A stretch of DNA of 64,000 nt. It comes from JBHFEI01 sp041928815. GTDB lineage: Bacteria; Pseudomonadota; Alphaproteobacteria; Rhizobiales; Rhizobiaceae. The stretch is taken from positions 9,293 to 73,292 of the forward strand of contig NZ_JBHFEI010000017.1 of assembly GCF_041928815.1 (NCBI RefSeq), in the 5' to 3' direction. The notes under the pieces are model-generated. The model searched no databases and was not told the origin of the DNA. It saw only the letters and a list, made by a program, of their open reading frames with translations. Positions 25,939 through 34,754 of this stretch are shown here, piece after piece (within the stretch, counting starts at the first letter, position 1; each line of letters starts with the position of its first letter). The position numbers and the translations under genes were made by a program.

Positions 25939-27921
25939 ATGACTTCTCGTGAAACCCACAACCGGATGGCAAATGCGATCCGTTTCCTCTCCATGGACGC
26001 TGTCGAGAAAGCAAATTCGGGCCATCCCGGCCTGCCCATGGGCGCGGCCGACATCGCCACCGTGCTCTTCACCCGCTACCTGAAGTTCGATCCGAAGGCC
26101 CCCCTCTGGCCGAACCGCGACCGCTTCGTGCTGTCGGCCGGCCACGGCTCGATGCTCCTCTATTCGCTCCTCTATCTCACGGGCTATGAGGACATGACGA
26201 TCGAGGAGGTCGCCAATTTCCGCCAGCTCGGGTCGCGCACCGCCGGCCATCCGGAATACGGCCATGCGAGCGGCATCGAGACGACGACCGGCCCGCTCGG
26301 CCAGGGGATTGCCACCGCCGTCGGCATGGCGATCGCCGAGCGCAAGCTTTCCGAGGAGTTCGGCGCCGGGCTGATCGATCACTATACCTATGTGATCGCC
26401 GGCGACGGCTGCCTGATGGAGGGCATCAGCCAGGAGGCGATCACGCTCGCCGGCCACCTGAAGCTCGACAAGCTGATCGTCTTCTGGGACGACAACAACA
26501 TCTCCATCGACGGTCCGATCTCGATCGCCGATTCCACCGACCAGCATGCCCGCTTCCGCGCCGCCAACTGGCACACGATCGCCATCGACGGCCATGATCC
26601 GGACGCGATCGCCGCTGCCATCGAGGAAGCGCAGAAGTCCGACAAGCCGACCATGATCGCCGCCAAGACCGTCATCGGCTTCGGCGCCCCGAACAAGGCT
26701 GGCACGCACAAGGTGCACGGCTCGCCGCTCGGCAAGGACGAGATCGCCGCGACCCGCAAGGCGCTGAACTGGGAGTCCGAGCCCTTCGTCGTGCCCGCAG
26801 ACGTGCTCGACGGCTGGCGCGACAGCGCCGTCAAGGCGTCTGCCGCCCATGCCGACTGGAACAAGGCGCTCGAAGCGACGGATGCCGGCAAGAAGGCCGA
26901 GTTCCTGCGCCGCTTCGCCGGAGACCTGCCGGAAGCGCTCGGGCCCGCGATCAGCGACTACAAGAAGAAGCTCGCCGAAACCAAGCCGAACCCGGCGACC
27001 CGCAAGGCGTCGGAAGACGCGCTGGAAGTGATCAACGGCGTCGTTCCGGAAACCGTCGGCGGCTCGGCCGACCTCACCGGCTCGAACAACACCAAGACCA
27101 GCCAGACCAAGTCGATCACGCCGACCGATTTCTCCGGCCGCTACATCCATTACGGCGTGCGCGAGCACGGCATGGCGGCGGCGATGAACGGCATCGCGCT
27201 GCATGGCGGCCTGATTCCGTATTCGGGCGGCTTCCTGATCTTCTCGGACTATTGCCGTCCGTCGATCCGGCTCGCGGCGCTGATGGGCATTCGCGTCATC
27301 CACGTGCTCACCCACGATTCCATCGGCCTTGGCGAGGATGGCCCGACCCACCAGCCGGTCGAGCACATGGCGGCGCTGCGCGCCATCCCGAACCTCCTCG
27401 TCTTCCGCCCGGCGGATGCGACGGAAACGGCGGAGGTCTGGCAGCTCGCGCTCGAAAGCCACAACCGCCCTTCGGCGATCGCGCTCACCCGTCAGAACCT
27501 GATGCCGGTCCGCACCGTCTACGAAGAGGACAATCTCTGCGCCCGCGGTGCCTATGAGCTGGTGCCCGCGGCCGATGCGAAGGTGTCGATCTTCGCCTCG
27601 GGCTCCGAGATCGAGATCGCCGTCAAGGCGGCCGAGACGCTGAACGGCAAGGGCATCGCCACCCGCGTCGTCTCCGTTCCCTGCGTCGAATTGTTCGAGG
27701 AGCAGGCCGACGGCTACAAGGCCTCGGTCATCGGCGACGCGCCGGTCAAGATCGCCGTCGAGGCCGCCATCCGCCAGGGCTGGGACCAGTTCATCGGCGC
27801 CGACGGCACCTTCATCGGCATGAAGGGCTTTGGCGCCTCCGGTCCGTACAAGGAGCTCTACAAGCATTTCGGCATCACGCCGGAGGCCGTCGTCGAGGCC
27901 GCCGAGGCCAAGCTCACCTGA
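25939..27921 (+). CDS. tkt: Transketolase
   Basis: A 660-residue thiamine-diphosphate enzyme that moves two-carbon units between pentose- and triose/hexose-phosphates. Visible are SGHPGLPMGAADI (about residue 28), GPLGQGIATAVGMA, the ThDP motif GDGCLMEG...NNISIDG (about 155-190), the central pyrimidine domain with YGVREHGMAAAMNG, and HDSIGLGEDGPTHQPVEH. Length and domain order are standard. It starts a cluster with gap and pgk, linking the pentose-phosphate and Entner-Doudoroff routes to lower glycolysis. In-frame codons upstream of 25939 belong to the leader. Confidence 0.97.
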   Translation: MTSRETHNRMANAIRFLSMDAVEKANSGHPGLPMGAADIATVLFTRYLKFDPKAPLWPNRDRFVLSAGHGSMLLYSLLYLTGYEDMTIEEVANFRQLGSRTAGHPEYGHASGIETTTGPLGQGIATAVGMAIAERKLSEEFGAGLIDHYTYVIAGDGCLMEGISQEAITLAGHLKLDKLIVFWDDNNISIDGPISIADSTDQHARFRAANWHTIAIDGHDPDAIAAAIEEAQKSDKPTMIAAKTVIGFGAPNKAGTHKVHGSPLGKDEIAATRKALNWESEPFVVPADVLDGWRDSAVKASAAHADWNKALEATDAGKKAEFLRRFAGDLPEALGPAISDYKKKLAETKPNPATRKASEDALEVINGVVPETVGGSADLTGSNNTKTSQTKSITPTDFSGRYIHYGVREHGMAAAMNGIALHGGLIPYSGGFLIFSDYCRPSIRLAALMGIRVIHVLTHDSIGLGEDGPTHQPVEHMAALRAIPNLLVFRPADATETAEVWQLALESHNRPSAIALTRQNLMPVRTVYEEDNLCARGAYELVPAADAKVSIFASGSEIEIAVKAAETLNGKGIATRVVSVPCVELFEEQADGYKASVIGDAPVKIAVEAAIRQGWDQFIGADGTFIGMKGFGASGPYKELYKHFGITPEAVVEAAEAKLT

Positions 27922-27928
27922 TGTTCAA

Positions 27929-27960
27929 GGCGGGGCCGGGCGTGAACCGCCGGCCCCGCC
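27929..27960 (+). terminator. Hairpin between tkt and gap
   Basis: An 11-bp perfect stem (GGCGGGGCCGG with CCGGCCCCGCC) around a 10-base loop starts 7 bases after the tkt stop. No T-run follows, so it is more likely a partial terminator or 3' stabiliser that sets relative tkt and gap levels. Confidence 0.5.
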
Positions 27961-27997
27961 GCTTCGTCCCCTTTCAAGATACAGGGAGAGACCTGAC

Positions 27998-29008
27998 ATG
28001 ACTGTGAAAGTTGCCATCAATGGCTTCGGCCGCATCGGCCGCAACGTGCTGCGCGCCATCGTCGAATCCGGCCGCACCGACGTCGAGGTGGTCGCCATCA
28101 ACGATCTCGGGCCCGTCGAGACCAATGCCCACCTGCTGCGCTACGACTCGATCCACGGCCGCTTCCCGGCCAAGGTGACCGTCGAGGGCGACACGATCGT
28201 CGTCAACGGCGGCAAGCCGATCAAGGTGACGGCGATCAAGGACCCGGCGACCCTGCCGCATGCCGAACTCGGCGTCGACATCGCTTATGAATGCACCGGC
28301 ATCTTCACCTCGCGCGACAAGGCCGCAGCCCACCTGACGGCCGGCGCCAAGCGCGTCATCGTTTCGGCCCCGGCCGACGGCGCCGACCTGACCGTCGTCT
28401 ACGGCGTCAATCACGACAAGCTGACGAAGGACCACCTGGTCATCTCCAACGCCTCGTGCACGACCAACTGCCTGGTTCCGGTCGTCAAGACCCTCGACGA
28501 CGCCGTCGGCATCGACCACGGCTTCATGACGACGATCCATTCCTACACCAACGACCAGCCGTCGCTCGACCAGATGCACAAGGACCTCTACCGCGCCCGC
28601 GCGGCAGCCCTGTCGATGATCCCGACCTCGACTGGCGCCGCCAAGGCCGTCGGCCTCGTGCTGCCGCACCTCAAGGGCAAGCTGGACGGCACCTCGATCC
28701 GCGTGCCGACCCCGAACGTCTCGGTCGTCGACTTCAAGTTCGTCGCCAAGCGCGCCACCACGGCCGCCGAGATCAACGACGCGATCAAGGCTGCGTCCGA
28801 CGGCGCGCTGAAGGGCATCCTCGGCTACACCGAAGAGCCGCTGGTGTCGAAGGACTTCAACCACGACACCCATTCCTCGATCTTCGCGATCGACCAGACC
28901 AAGGTGCTCGAAGGGACCTTCGTGCGGATCCTCACCTGGTACGACAATGAGTGGGGCTTCTCCAACCGCATGAACGACACGGCCGTGGCGTTCGCCAAGC
29001 TGATCTGA
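27998..29008 (+). CDS. gap: Glyceraldehyde-3-phosphate dehydrogenase, type I
   Basis: A 336-residue GAPDH. The NAD-binding INGFGRIGRNVLRAI is at residue 5, the active-site Cys is in SNASCTTNCLVP (about residue 155), and the catalytic domain has SYTNDQPSLDQMHKDLYRARAAALS and the late WYDNEWGFSNR. The start is supported by CAGGGAGAG upstream. It catalyses glyceraldehyde-3-phosphate to 1,3-bisphosphoglycerate, the substrate of Pgk encoded two genes downstream. Confidence 0.98.
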   Translation: MTVKVAINGFGRIGRNVLRAIVESGRTDVEVVAINDLGPVETNAHLLRYDSIHGRFPAKVTVEGDTIVVNGGKPIKVTAIKDPATLPHAELGVDIAYECTGIFTSRDKAAAHLTAGAKRVIVSAPADGADLTVVYGVNHDKLTKDHLVISNASCTTNCLVPVVKTLDDAVGIDHGFMTTIHSYTNDQPSLDQMHKDLYRARAAALSMIPTSTGAAKAVGLVLPHLKGKLDGTSIRVPTPNVSVVDFKFVAKRATTAAEINDAIKAASDGALKGILGYTEEPLVSKDFNHDTHSSIFAIDQTKVLEGTFVRILTWYDNEWGFSNRMNDTAVAFAKLI

Positions 29009-29015
29009 CCGGGCG

Positions 29016-29591
29016 ATGTTCCGGCCGCTTCGCCCGACCGAGGCGCGCTGGCGCGCGCATGACGGGCAGGGGCTCGAGCATCTGACGATCAGGCCGTTCG
29101 AATTCGGCTTCGGCGCGGGTCTGCGCGCCGAAGCCGTCGTGATCGGTGCGGGAGAGGGCCGCGGCTTTTCCTGCCGCTACCGCATCGACTGCGACGAGCG
29201 CTGGCAGGTGCGCGCGGTCACGGTCGAGCGCACCGACGGCCTCGTGCTCGATCTCTTCACCGATGGCGAAGGCCGCTGGTGGACGACGCGGGGCGAGGAC
29301 CTGCCCGCCTTCGACGGCTGCCTCGACATCGATCTCTCGGCCACGCCCTTTACCAACACCCTGCCGATCCGCCGCCTCAACCTCGCAGCCGCTTCGGGCC
29401 GGGCGGACCTCGCCATGCTCTATATCCCGCTCGACACGCTCCAGCCCCATTGCCATGGCCAGCGCTACACCGCGCTTCAGGACGGCCGGCTCTATCGCTT
29501 CGAGGTCGCGGACGGCAGCTTTTCCGCCGACCTGCCGGTCGATGCCGACGGGCTGGTGACCGATTATCCCACGCTCTTTTCGAGACTCTGA
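29016..29591 (+). CDS. Putative glycolipid-binding domain protein (DUF1089 type)
   Basis: A 191-residue protein of the putative glycolipid-binding family (PF06475-like). The sequence includes EHLTIRPFEFGFGAGL, RYRIDCDERWQVRAV, DGEGRWW and a central CLDIDLSATPFTNTLPIRRL, in line with a beta-rich fold. No signal peptide is visible. It starts 7 bases after the gap stop and ends 14 bases before pgk, so it is embedded in the glycolytic operon. Its function is not known, and the family name does not establish one. Confidence 0.85.
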   Translation: MFRPLRPTEARWRAHDGQGLEHLTIRPFEFGFGAGLRAEAVVIGAGEGRGFSCRYRIDCDERWQVRAVTVERTDGLVLDLFTDGEGRWWTTRGEDLPAFDGCLDIDLSATPFTNTLPIRRLNLAAASGRADLAMLYIPLDTLQPHCHGQRYTALQDGRLYRFEVADGSFSADLPVDADGLVTDYPTLFSRL

Positions 29592-29605
29592 CCGGAGACC
29601 CAACG

Positions 29606-30805
29606 ATGACGTTCAAGACCCTCGACGACCTCACCGACATCGCCGGCAAGCGCGTGCTGGTGCGCGTCGACCTCAACGTGCCGGTGAAGGACGGCAAGGT
29701 GACGGACACGACCCGCATCGAACGCGTCGCGCCGACCATCCGCGAACTGTCGGAAAAGGGCGCCAAGGTGATCCTGCTCGCCCATTTCGGCCGGCCGAAG
29801 GGGGAGAAGGTCGCCGACATGTCGCTCGGCCTGATCGCGCCCGCCGTCGAGGACATCCTCGGCAGCCGCGTGCATGTCGCGGCCGACTGCATCGGCGAGG
29901 CCGCGGCCGCCGCCATCGCCGCGCTCGGGAATGGTGACATCCTGCTCCTCGAGAACACCCGCTTCCACAAGGGGGAGGAGAAGAACACGCCCGAATTCAC
30001 CGCGGCACTCGCGGAGAACGGCGACATCTACGTCAACGACGCCTTTTCCGCCGCGCACCGGGCGCATGCCTCGACGGAAGGCCTCGCCCACCATCTGCCC
30101 GCCTATGCGGGGCGCACGATGCAGGCGGAACTCGAGGCGCTCGAAAAGGGCCTTGGCAATCCGAAGCGCCCGGTCGTCGCCATCGTCGGCGGCGCCAAGG
30201 TCTCGACCAAGATCGACCTTCTGCAGAACCTCGTGAAGAAGGTCGACGCCCTGGTCATCGGCGGCGGCATGGCCAACACCTTCCTCGCCGCCAACGGCGT
30301 CGATGTCGGCAAGTCGCTCTGCGAGCATGATCTGGCCGAGACCGCCCGCGCCATCCAGGCGGCGGCGAAGGAGGCCGGTTGCGCCATCGTCCTGCCGGTC
30401 GACGGCGTCGTCGCGCGTGAATTCAAGGCGAATGCGGAAAATACGGTCGTCGACATCGCCGCCATTCCCTCCGACGCCATCGTGCTCGATGTCGGGCCGG
30501 CCTCGATCGCCGCGGTCAACGACTGGGTGGCGAAGGCGGAGACGCTGGTCTGGAACGGTCCGCTCGGTGCGTTCGAGATCGCGCCCTTCGACACGGCGAC
30601 GGTGGCGGTGGCGAAATTCGCCGCCGATGAAACGCGCGCCGGAAAGCTGGTTTCCGTCGCCGGCGGCGGCGATACGGTCTCGGCGCTGAACCATGCCGGC
30701 GTCGCCGACGACTTCACCTATATCTCGACGGCCGGCGGCGCCTTCCTCGAATGGATGGAAGGCAAGCCGCTGCCGGGCGTCGATATCCTGCATCAGGCAA
30801 AATAA
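29606..30805 (+). CDS. pgk: Phosphoglycerate kinase
   Basis: A 399-residue kinase that transfers phosphate from 1,3-bisphosphoglycerate to ADP. The N-terminal substrate domain has VRVDLNVPVKDGKVTD, LAHFGRPKG and ENTRFHKGEEKN. The C-terminal nucleotide domain has AIVGGAKVSTKI, NGPLGAFE and SVAGGGDTVSAL. GGAG precedes the start. It closes the tkt-gap-pgk unit, which ends at a strong terminator. Confidence 0.98.
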   Translation: MTFKTLDDLTDIAGKRVLVRVDLNVPVKDGKVTDTTRIERVAPTIRELSEKGAKVILLAHFGRPKGEKVADMSLGLIAPAVEDILGSRVHVAADCIGEAAAAAIAALGNGDILLLENTRFHKGEEKNTPEFTAALAENGDIYVNDAFSAAHRAHASTEGLAHHLPAYAGRTMQAELEALEKGLGNPKRPVVAIVGGAKVSTKIDLLQNLVKKVDALVIGGGMANTFLAANGVDVGKSLCEHDLAETARAIQAAAKEAGCAIVLPVDGVVAREFKANAENTVVDIAAIPSDAIVLDVGPASIAAVNDWVAKAETLVWNGPLGAFEIAPFDTATVAVAKFAADETRAGKLVSVAGGGDTVSALNHAGVADDFTYISTAGGAFLEWMEGKPLPGVDILHQAK

Positions 30806-30831
30806 ATTTCTGCTTCTGAAAGTTTCTTCAT

Positions 30832-30867
30832 CAGGCCTCGGGCAATCGCCCGAGGCCTGGTCTTTTG
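30832..30867 (+). terminator. Rho-independent terminator after pgk
   Basis: A 12-bp perfect stem (CAGGCCTCGGGC with GCCCGAGGCCTG) around AATC is followed by GTCTTTTG. It lies 27 bases after the pgk stop and is the clear end of the tkt-gap-pgk transcript. Confidence 0.88.
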
Positions 30868-30931
30868 CTCAAACTTTGTAAATTTCTCAAAGTATTGCGG
30901 GATTTAAAACGTTTCAGAAGCAGTCTTTGCT

Positions 30932-31157
30932 CTTTTCATCGCGAAGATCTTTTGCTATCCCATCGTCCACATTCCGAGACATGAAGAACGCACCGCACGG
31001 CCAGAAGAAAAGGCTGAGCGCATTGGGTGGGTGGGAGCCTTTCCGATGACGTTTCTTTCATGTTTCCCACAACGTCGGCATGGGAGGTCTACGGACGCCG
31101 GTCGTTGCTGGTCTTGGAGAGGAAAGCCGGCTGTGGAGGCAGCCGGCTTTCTTCGTT
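30932..31157 (+). ncRNA. Candidate orphan small RNA
   Basis: The 510-base gap after pgk holds no credible gene but a complete transcription unit. CTTTTC (30932-30937) and CTATCC (30955-30960), 17 bases apart, fit the rhizobial -35/-10 pattern loosely. An intrinsic terminator follows at 31123-31157: an 11-bp stem AAAGCCGGCTG / CAGCCGGCTTT, loop TGGAGG, then a T-rich tail. The predicted RNA is about 190 nt with an internal GACGTT/AACGTC pairing around 31047-31076. The SD-like GGAGG in the terminator loop is notable. A small coding RNA is not excluded. Confidence 0.5.
31123..31157 (+). terminator. Rho-independent terminator in the pgk - MBL gap
   Basis: An 11-bp perfect stem around TGGAGG is followed by TTCTTCGTTTT. 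No gene ends just upstream, so it implies a non-coding transcript. Confidence 0.8.
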
Positions 31158-31315
31158 TTCGCATCCCCGGAACCTCGTTGTCAAAGCGTGCCCTGCGCTC
31201 GCCGCCGCCGTGCCGATGACGCGAATGTGAGCGTTTTCAGGGCCGCGGCGGCTGGACCTTGACGCCGCCTTGTCCGATCCTTTCGCCATCGTGGAGATGA
31301 TCCTTGGAGCGCGGC

Positions 31316-32155
31316 ATGATGCGGCAATGGGGCCTGGCTTTCTCCTTCCTGATATCCGCCTTTTCCGGTCTGGCGTCAGTGCCTCCCGATGCCGCCGCGC
31401 AGGACCGGCCGGCGGTCAGCCAGTGCCAGGCCATCGCGAGGACCCTGCCGGACGTCGTATACGCGTCGTTTTCCGCAAGCGACGTCCTGCCCGCCCAGGC
31501 AAGGGCGGAGGCGGTGCGCATCACCTATCTCGGCCATTCCACCTTCAACATCGAGACCGCCGGCGGCGTCTCGATCGTCACGGATTACAATGGCTGGTAC
31601 AGGCCGGCCGCGACCCCGACCGTCGCGACCATGAACAAGGCGCATTCGACCCATTACACGCTGAACCCCGAGCCGGGCATCGCCCATGTGCTGCACGGCT
31701 GGGGCGACGGCGGCGGGCCGGCGCGGCACGGCCTCGTCGTCGGCGACGCCTATGTCCGCAACGTCACGACCGACATCCGCTCTGGCGGCGGCGTGATGGA
31801 ACCGGACGGCAACTCGATCTTCATCTTCGAGATCGCCGGCCTCTGCATCGGCCATCTCGGCCACCTGCATCACGAACTCGACGAAGGTCATTACGCCGAG
31901 ATCGGCCGGCTGGACGTGCTGATGGTGCCGGTCGACGGCGGCCTGACGATGGGCGCGGAAAGCATGAGCCGGGTGGTGACGCGGCTGCGCTCCTCCCTCA
32001 TCCTGCCGATGCATCGCCGCGGCCCGCCGATCACCGCCTTCCTGTCGATGTTCGACGACAGCTTCGACAGGAGCTATGCCACGGGACCGAGCGTCACCGT
32101 GTCGCTGCGATCCTTGCCAAGAAAGCCGCTGATCCATATCCTCCAGGGCGTCTGA
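31316..32155 (+). CDS. Exported MBL-fold metallo-hydrolase-like protein
   Basis: A 279-residue protein with a signal peptide of about 30 residues (hydrophobic core then PPDAAAQ). The mature part is metallo-beta-lactamase-like of the UlaG/RomA type: ITYLGHSTFNIET, then a degenerate metal site AHSTHYT in place of HxHxDH, then GHLGHLHHEL, VPVDGGLTM and a late MHRRGPP. The altered motif leaves metal binding and activity uncertain. The start at 31316 has GGAG 6 bases upstream; a TTG at 31304 is the alternative. Substrate unknown. Confidence 0.85.
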   Translation: MMRQWGLAFSFLISAFSGLASVPPDAAAQDRPAVSQCQAIARTLPDVVYASFSASDVLPAQARAEAVRITYLGHSTFNIETAGGVSIVTDYNGWYRPAATPTVATMNKAHSTHYTLNPEPGIAHVLHGWGDGGGPARHGLVVGDAYVRNVTTDIRSGGGVMEPDGNSIFIFEIAGLCIGHLGHLHHELDEGHYAEIGRLDVLMVPVDGGLTMGAESMSRVVTRLRSSLILPMHRRGPPITAFLSMFDDSFDRSYATGPSVTVSLRSLPRKPLIHILQGV

Positions 32156-32225
32156 ACCACCATCCCCTCGCGCGATGCTGCCGGCCGCAGCCGGTGGACG
32201 CGCTCCAGCGCTCGGGAAACCCCGC

Positions 32226-32714
32226 ATGCGGTCCTGCCTCGCCCTGTGCTTCGCCCTCCTGTTCCTTGCCGGTGCCGCGCTTGCCGAAGGCCCGGCGCCG
32301 CCGCCGCGCGAGCCGACCGCCGATGGCGGCACCCGCCGCGTCGAGCCTTTGCCGGCGCCCGTGATCGCGGTCGAGCCGCAGCAGCAGTTCGTCCTGCCGT
32401 CGGGCAATATCGGCTGCGTCTATACGCCCGCCGGCGGCACGGATGTCTATCGCCCCGCCGATGGCGGGCCCGAGCTTGCCTGCGACCGGATCGAGCCGGT
32501 CTATGTCCGGGCGATCCTGTCCAGCACCGGGCGCGGCCGGATGGACGAGGCACCCGGCGACCAGGGCTGCTGCGCCGCCGGACCGGTCCTCGGTTATGGC
32601 GAGGTCTGGCGTGCCGGCCCCTTCTCCTGCCTGTCGGAACGCACGGGGCTCACCTGCTCGCGCGCCGATGGCCACGGCTTCTTCCTCAGCCGGCGCCGTA
32701 TCGGCGCAAGTTGA
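32226..32714 (+). CDS. Secreted hypothetical protein, DUF6636-like
   Basis: A 162-residue protein with a clear signal peptide (CLALCFALLFLAGAALA, cleaved before EGPAPPP) and a Pro-rich linker. The C-terminal domain contains FVLPSGNIGCVY, spaced cysteines and a closing GLTCSRADGHGFFLSRRR. This SGNIGC...GHGF pattern recalls DUF6636 proteins, whose function is unknown. It lies 70 bases after the MBL gene on the same strand and could be co-transcribed. In-frame codons upstream of 32226 lack a ribosome binding site. Confidence 0.8.
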   Translation: MRSCLALCFALLFLAGAALAEGPAPPPREPTADGGTRRVEPLPAPVIAVEPQQQFVLPSGNIGCVYTPAGGTDVYRPADGGPELACDRIEPVYVRAILSSTGRGRMDEAPGDQGCCAAGPVLGYGEVWRAGPFSCLSERTGLTCSRADGHGFFLSRRRIGAS

Positions 32715-32802
32715 AAAGCCGCCGCCCATCTGGACGAAAAGCGCCGATGAACCTATAACGCGCCCACTTCCAGAACAGACGGTCATCAAGGGGCAGGGCG
32801 CC

Positions 32803-33549
32803 ATGGCAGGGCATTCACAGTTCAAGAACATCATGCACCGGAAGGGCAAGCAGGACGGCATCCGCTCCAAGATGTTTTCCAAGCTCGCCCGCGAAATCAC
32901 CGTCGCCGCCAAGGCCGGCCTGCCCGACCCGAACATGAATGCGCGCCTGCGCCTCGCGGTGCAGAACGCCAAGGCCCAGTCCATGCCGAAGGACAATATC
33001 GAGCGGGCGATCAAGAAGGGATCGGGTGCCGACGGCGAGAACTATGACGAGATCCGCTACGAAGGCTACGGTCCCGGCGGCGTCGCCGTCATCGTCGAGG
33101 CGCTGACCGACAACCGCAACCGGACTGCCTCCAGCGTGCGTTCGATCTTCACCAAGGCCGGCGGCGCGCTCGGCGAGACCGGTTCCGTCTCCTTCTCCTT
33201 CGACCGCGTCGGCGAGATCACCTTCAAGCCGGGGGTCGGCGATGCCGATGCGGTGATGGAGGCCGCGATCGAGGCCGGCGCGGAGGACGTGCTGTCCAGC
33301 GAGGAGGGGCACACCGTCTATTGCGGCTTCGAGGATCTGGGCGACGTCTCGAAGGCGCTCGAAGCCTCGCTCGGCGAGCCGGAAACGGTGAAGGCGATCT
33401 GGCGGCCGCAGAACAACGTCCCGGTCGACGAGGAGAAGGCACAGTCGCTGATGAAGCTCATCGACTCGCTCGAGGACGATGACGACGTGCAGAACGTCTA
33501 CGCCAATTTCGAGGTCTCCGACGAGGTCATGGCCCGCCTCTCGGCCTGA
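32803..33549 (+). CDS. yebC: YebC/PmpR-family protein
   Basis: A 248-residue TACO1/YebC protein starting MAGHSQFKNIMHRKGKQD, with the family core RLAVQNAKAQSMPKDNIERAIKKG and GYGPGGVAVIVEALTDNRNRT. The family was long annotated as transcriptional regulators; more recent work links YebC proteins to translation of difficult sequences such as proline stretches. It is usually encoded just before ruvC in rhizobia, as here apart from one opposing gene. Longer upstream frames are not family-like. Confidence 0.96.
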   Translation: MAGHSQFKNIMHRKGKQDGIRSKMFSKLAREITVAAKAGLPDPNMNARLRLAVQNAKAQSMPKDNIERAIKKGSGADGENYDEIRYEGYGPGGVAVIVEALTDNRNRTASSVRSIFTKAGGALGETGSVSFSFDRVGEITFKPGVGDADAVMEAAIEAGAEDVLSSEEGHTVYCGFEDLGDVSKALEASLGEPETVKAIWRPQNNVPVDEEKAQSLMKLIDSLEDDDDVQNVYANFEVSDEVMARLSA

Positions 33550-33570
33550 CCGTGGTTTTGCCTCCGCCGC

Positions 33571-34593
33571 TCAGGCGGCGGAGGAGGCAGCCTGCCCGCC
33601 GCCCGCAAGGGCGCGCCGCGCCTCGGCGAAGAGGCGGACCGAGCGCAGCCTTGCGCCCATGTCGAAGATCGGCATCGACACGATCAGCTCGTCCGCCGCC
33701 GTCAATGCCAGGAAGGCCTCGAGCTTCCGCCGGATCGTCTCCGGCCCGCCGACCACGGCATAGGTCATCGCATGATCGACGAAGATCCGCTCGTCCGCCG
33801 ACCACAATCCGTCCATCGAGGCGACGGGGGGCGGAAACTGCCCGCGCGCGTTGCGGCGCAGCGCCGCGAAGGACTGCTGCATCGAGGTAAAGAGATAGGC
33901 GGCCTCGTCGTCCGTGTCGGCCGCGACGCCCATGATGCCGACCATCGCATGCGGCTTGTCGAGATGTGCGGACGGCTGGAACCGCTCGCGGTAGATCTCC
34001 AGCGCCGAGAGCAGCATGTCCGGCGCGAAATGGGAGGCGAAGGCGAAAGGAAGGCCGAGCATGCCGGCGAGATGGGCGCTGTAATGGCTCGAGCCGAGCA
34101 ACCAGATAGGCACGTTGCTGTCCTGGCCCGGAATGGCGATCAGGCCGTGGTCGCCTTGCGCCGGGCCGAGCAGCGTCTGCAGCTCGATCACGTCGTTCGG
34201 GAAATTGTTGGCGCTCGCCTCCATGTTGCGCCGCAGCGCCTGGGCCGTGCGCATGTCGGTGCCGGGCGCGCGGCCGAGCCCGAGATCGATGCGGTCGGGA
34301 TAGAGCGCCGCCAGCGTGCCGAACTGTTCGGCGATGACGAGCGGCGAATGGTTCGGCAGCATGATTCCGCCCGAACCGACCCGGATCGTCCTGGTGCCGG
34401 CAGCGACATGGGCGATGACGACGGCGGTGGCGGCACTGGCGATGCCCTTCATCCCGTGATGCTCGGCGAGCCAGAAGCGCCTGTAGCCCTCCCGTTCGGC
34501 CTCCTGCGCCAGCCGTCGCGAATGGGCGAAGGCGTCCGCCGGCGTCGACCCTTGCGTGATCGGCGAGAGGTCGAGGATCGAGAACGGGATCAT
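33571..34593 (-). CDS. LLM-class flavin-dependent oxidoreductase (luciferase-like)
   Basis: A 340-residue luciferase-like monooxygenase of the MsnO8/YhbW type. Features are FSILDLSPITQG at the start, RFWLAEHHGMKGIASAA, RVGSGGIMLPNHSPLVIAEQF, and DLGLGRAPGTD in the barrel. It would use FMNH2 and oxygen on an unknown substrate. The start at 34593 is the family-typical MIPFSILD; an in-frame start at 34677 would add 28 residues. It runs opposite to yebC and ruvC, interrupting their usual adjacency. Confidence 0.92.
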   Translation of the reverse strand: MIPFSILDLSPITQGSTPADAFAHSRRLAQEAEREGYRRFWLAEHHGMKGIASAATAVVIAHVAAGTRTIRVGSGGIMLPNHSPLVIAEQFGTLAALYPDRIDLGLGRAPGTDMRTAQALRRNMEASANNFPNDVIELQTLLGPAQGDHGLIAIPGQDSNVPIWLLGSSHYSAHLAGMLGLPFAFASHFAPDMLLSALEIYRERFQPSAHLDKPHAMVGIMGVAADTDDEAAYLFTSMQQSFAALRRNARGQFPPPVASMDGLWSADERIFVDHAMTYAVVGGPETIRRKLEAFLALTAADELIVSMPIFDMGARLRSVRLFAEARRALAGGGQAASSAA

Positions 34594-34695
34594 GGCATTC
34601 ACCTTTTCGTCGCAACCGGAGCCCCGCATGTAGGAACATCCAGACCGGATTCCAAGAAATCCGCAAGGGAAATGCAAGCAGGCTCCGTTGCGGAT

Positions 34696-34710
34696 GTTTT
34701 TGTTTTGTTC
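34696..34710 (+). promoter_or_regulatory. LexA (SOS) box upstream of ruvC
   Basis: GTTT-N7-GTTC matches the alphaproteobacterial LexA site GTTC-N7-GTTC with one change. It lies 45 bases before the ruvC ATG, at promoter distance. DNA-damage induction of ruvCAB is established in many bacteria. Binding here is inference. Confidence 0.55.
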
Positions 34711-34754
34711 ACATTCCGGTGGCAGGTTGCGGCAAAGGACACTAGGATCCGCGC

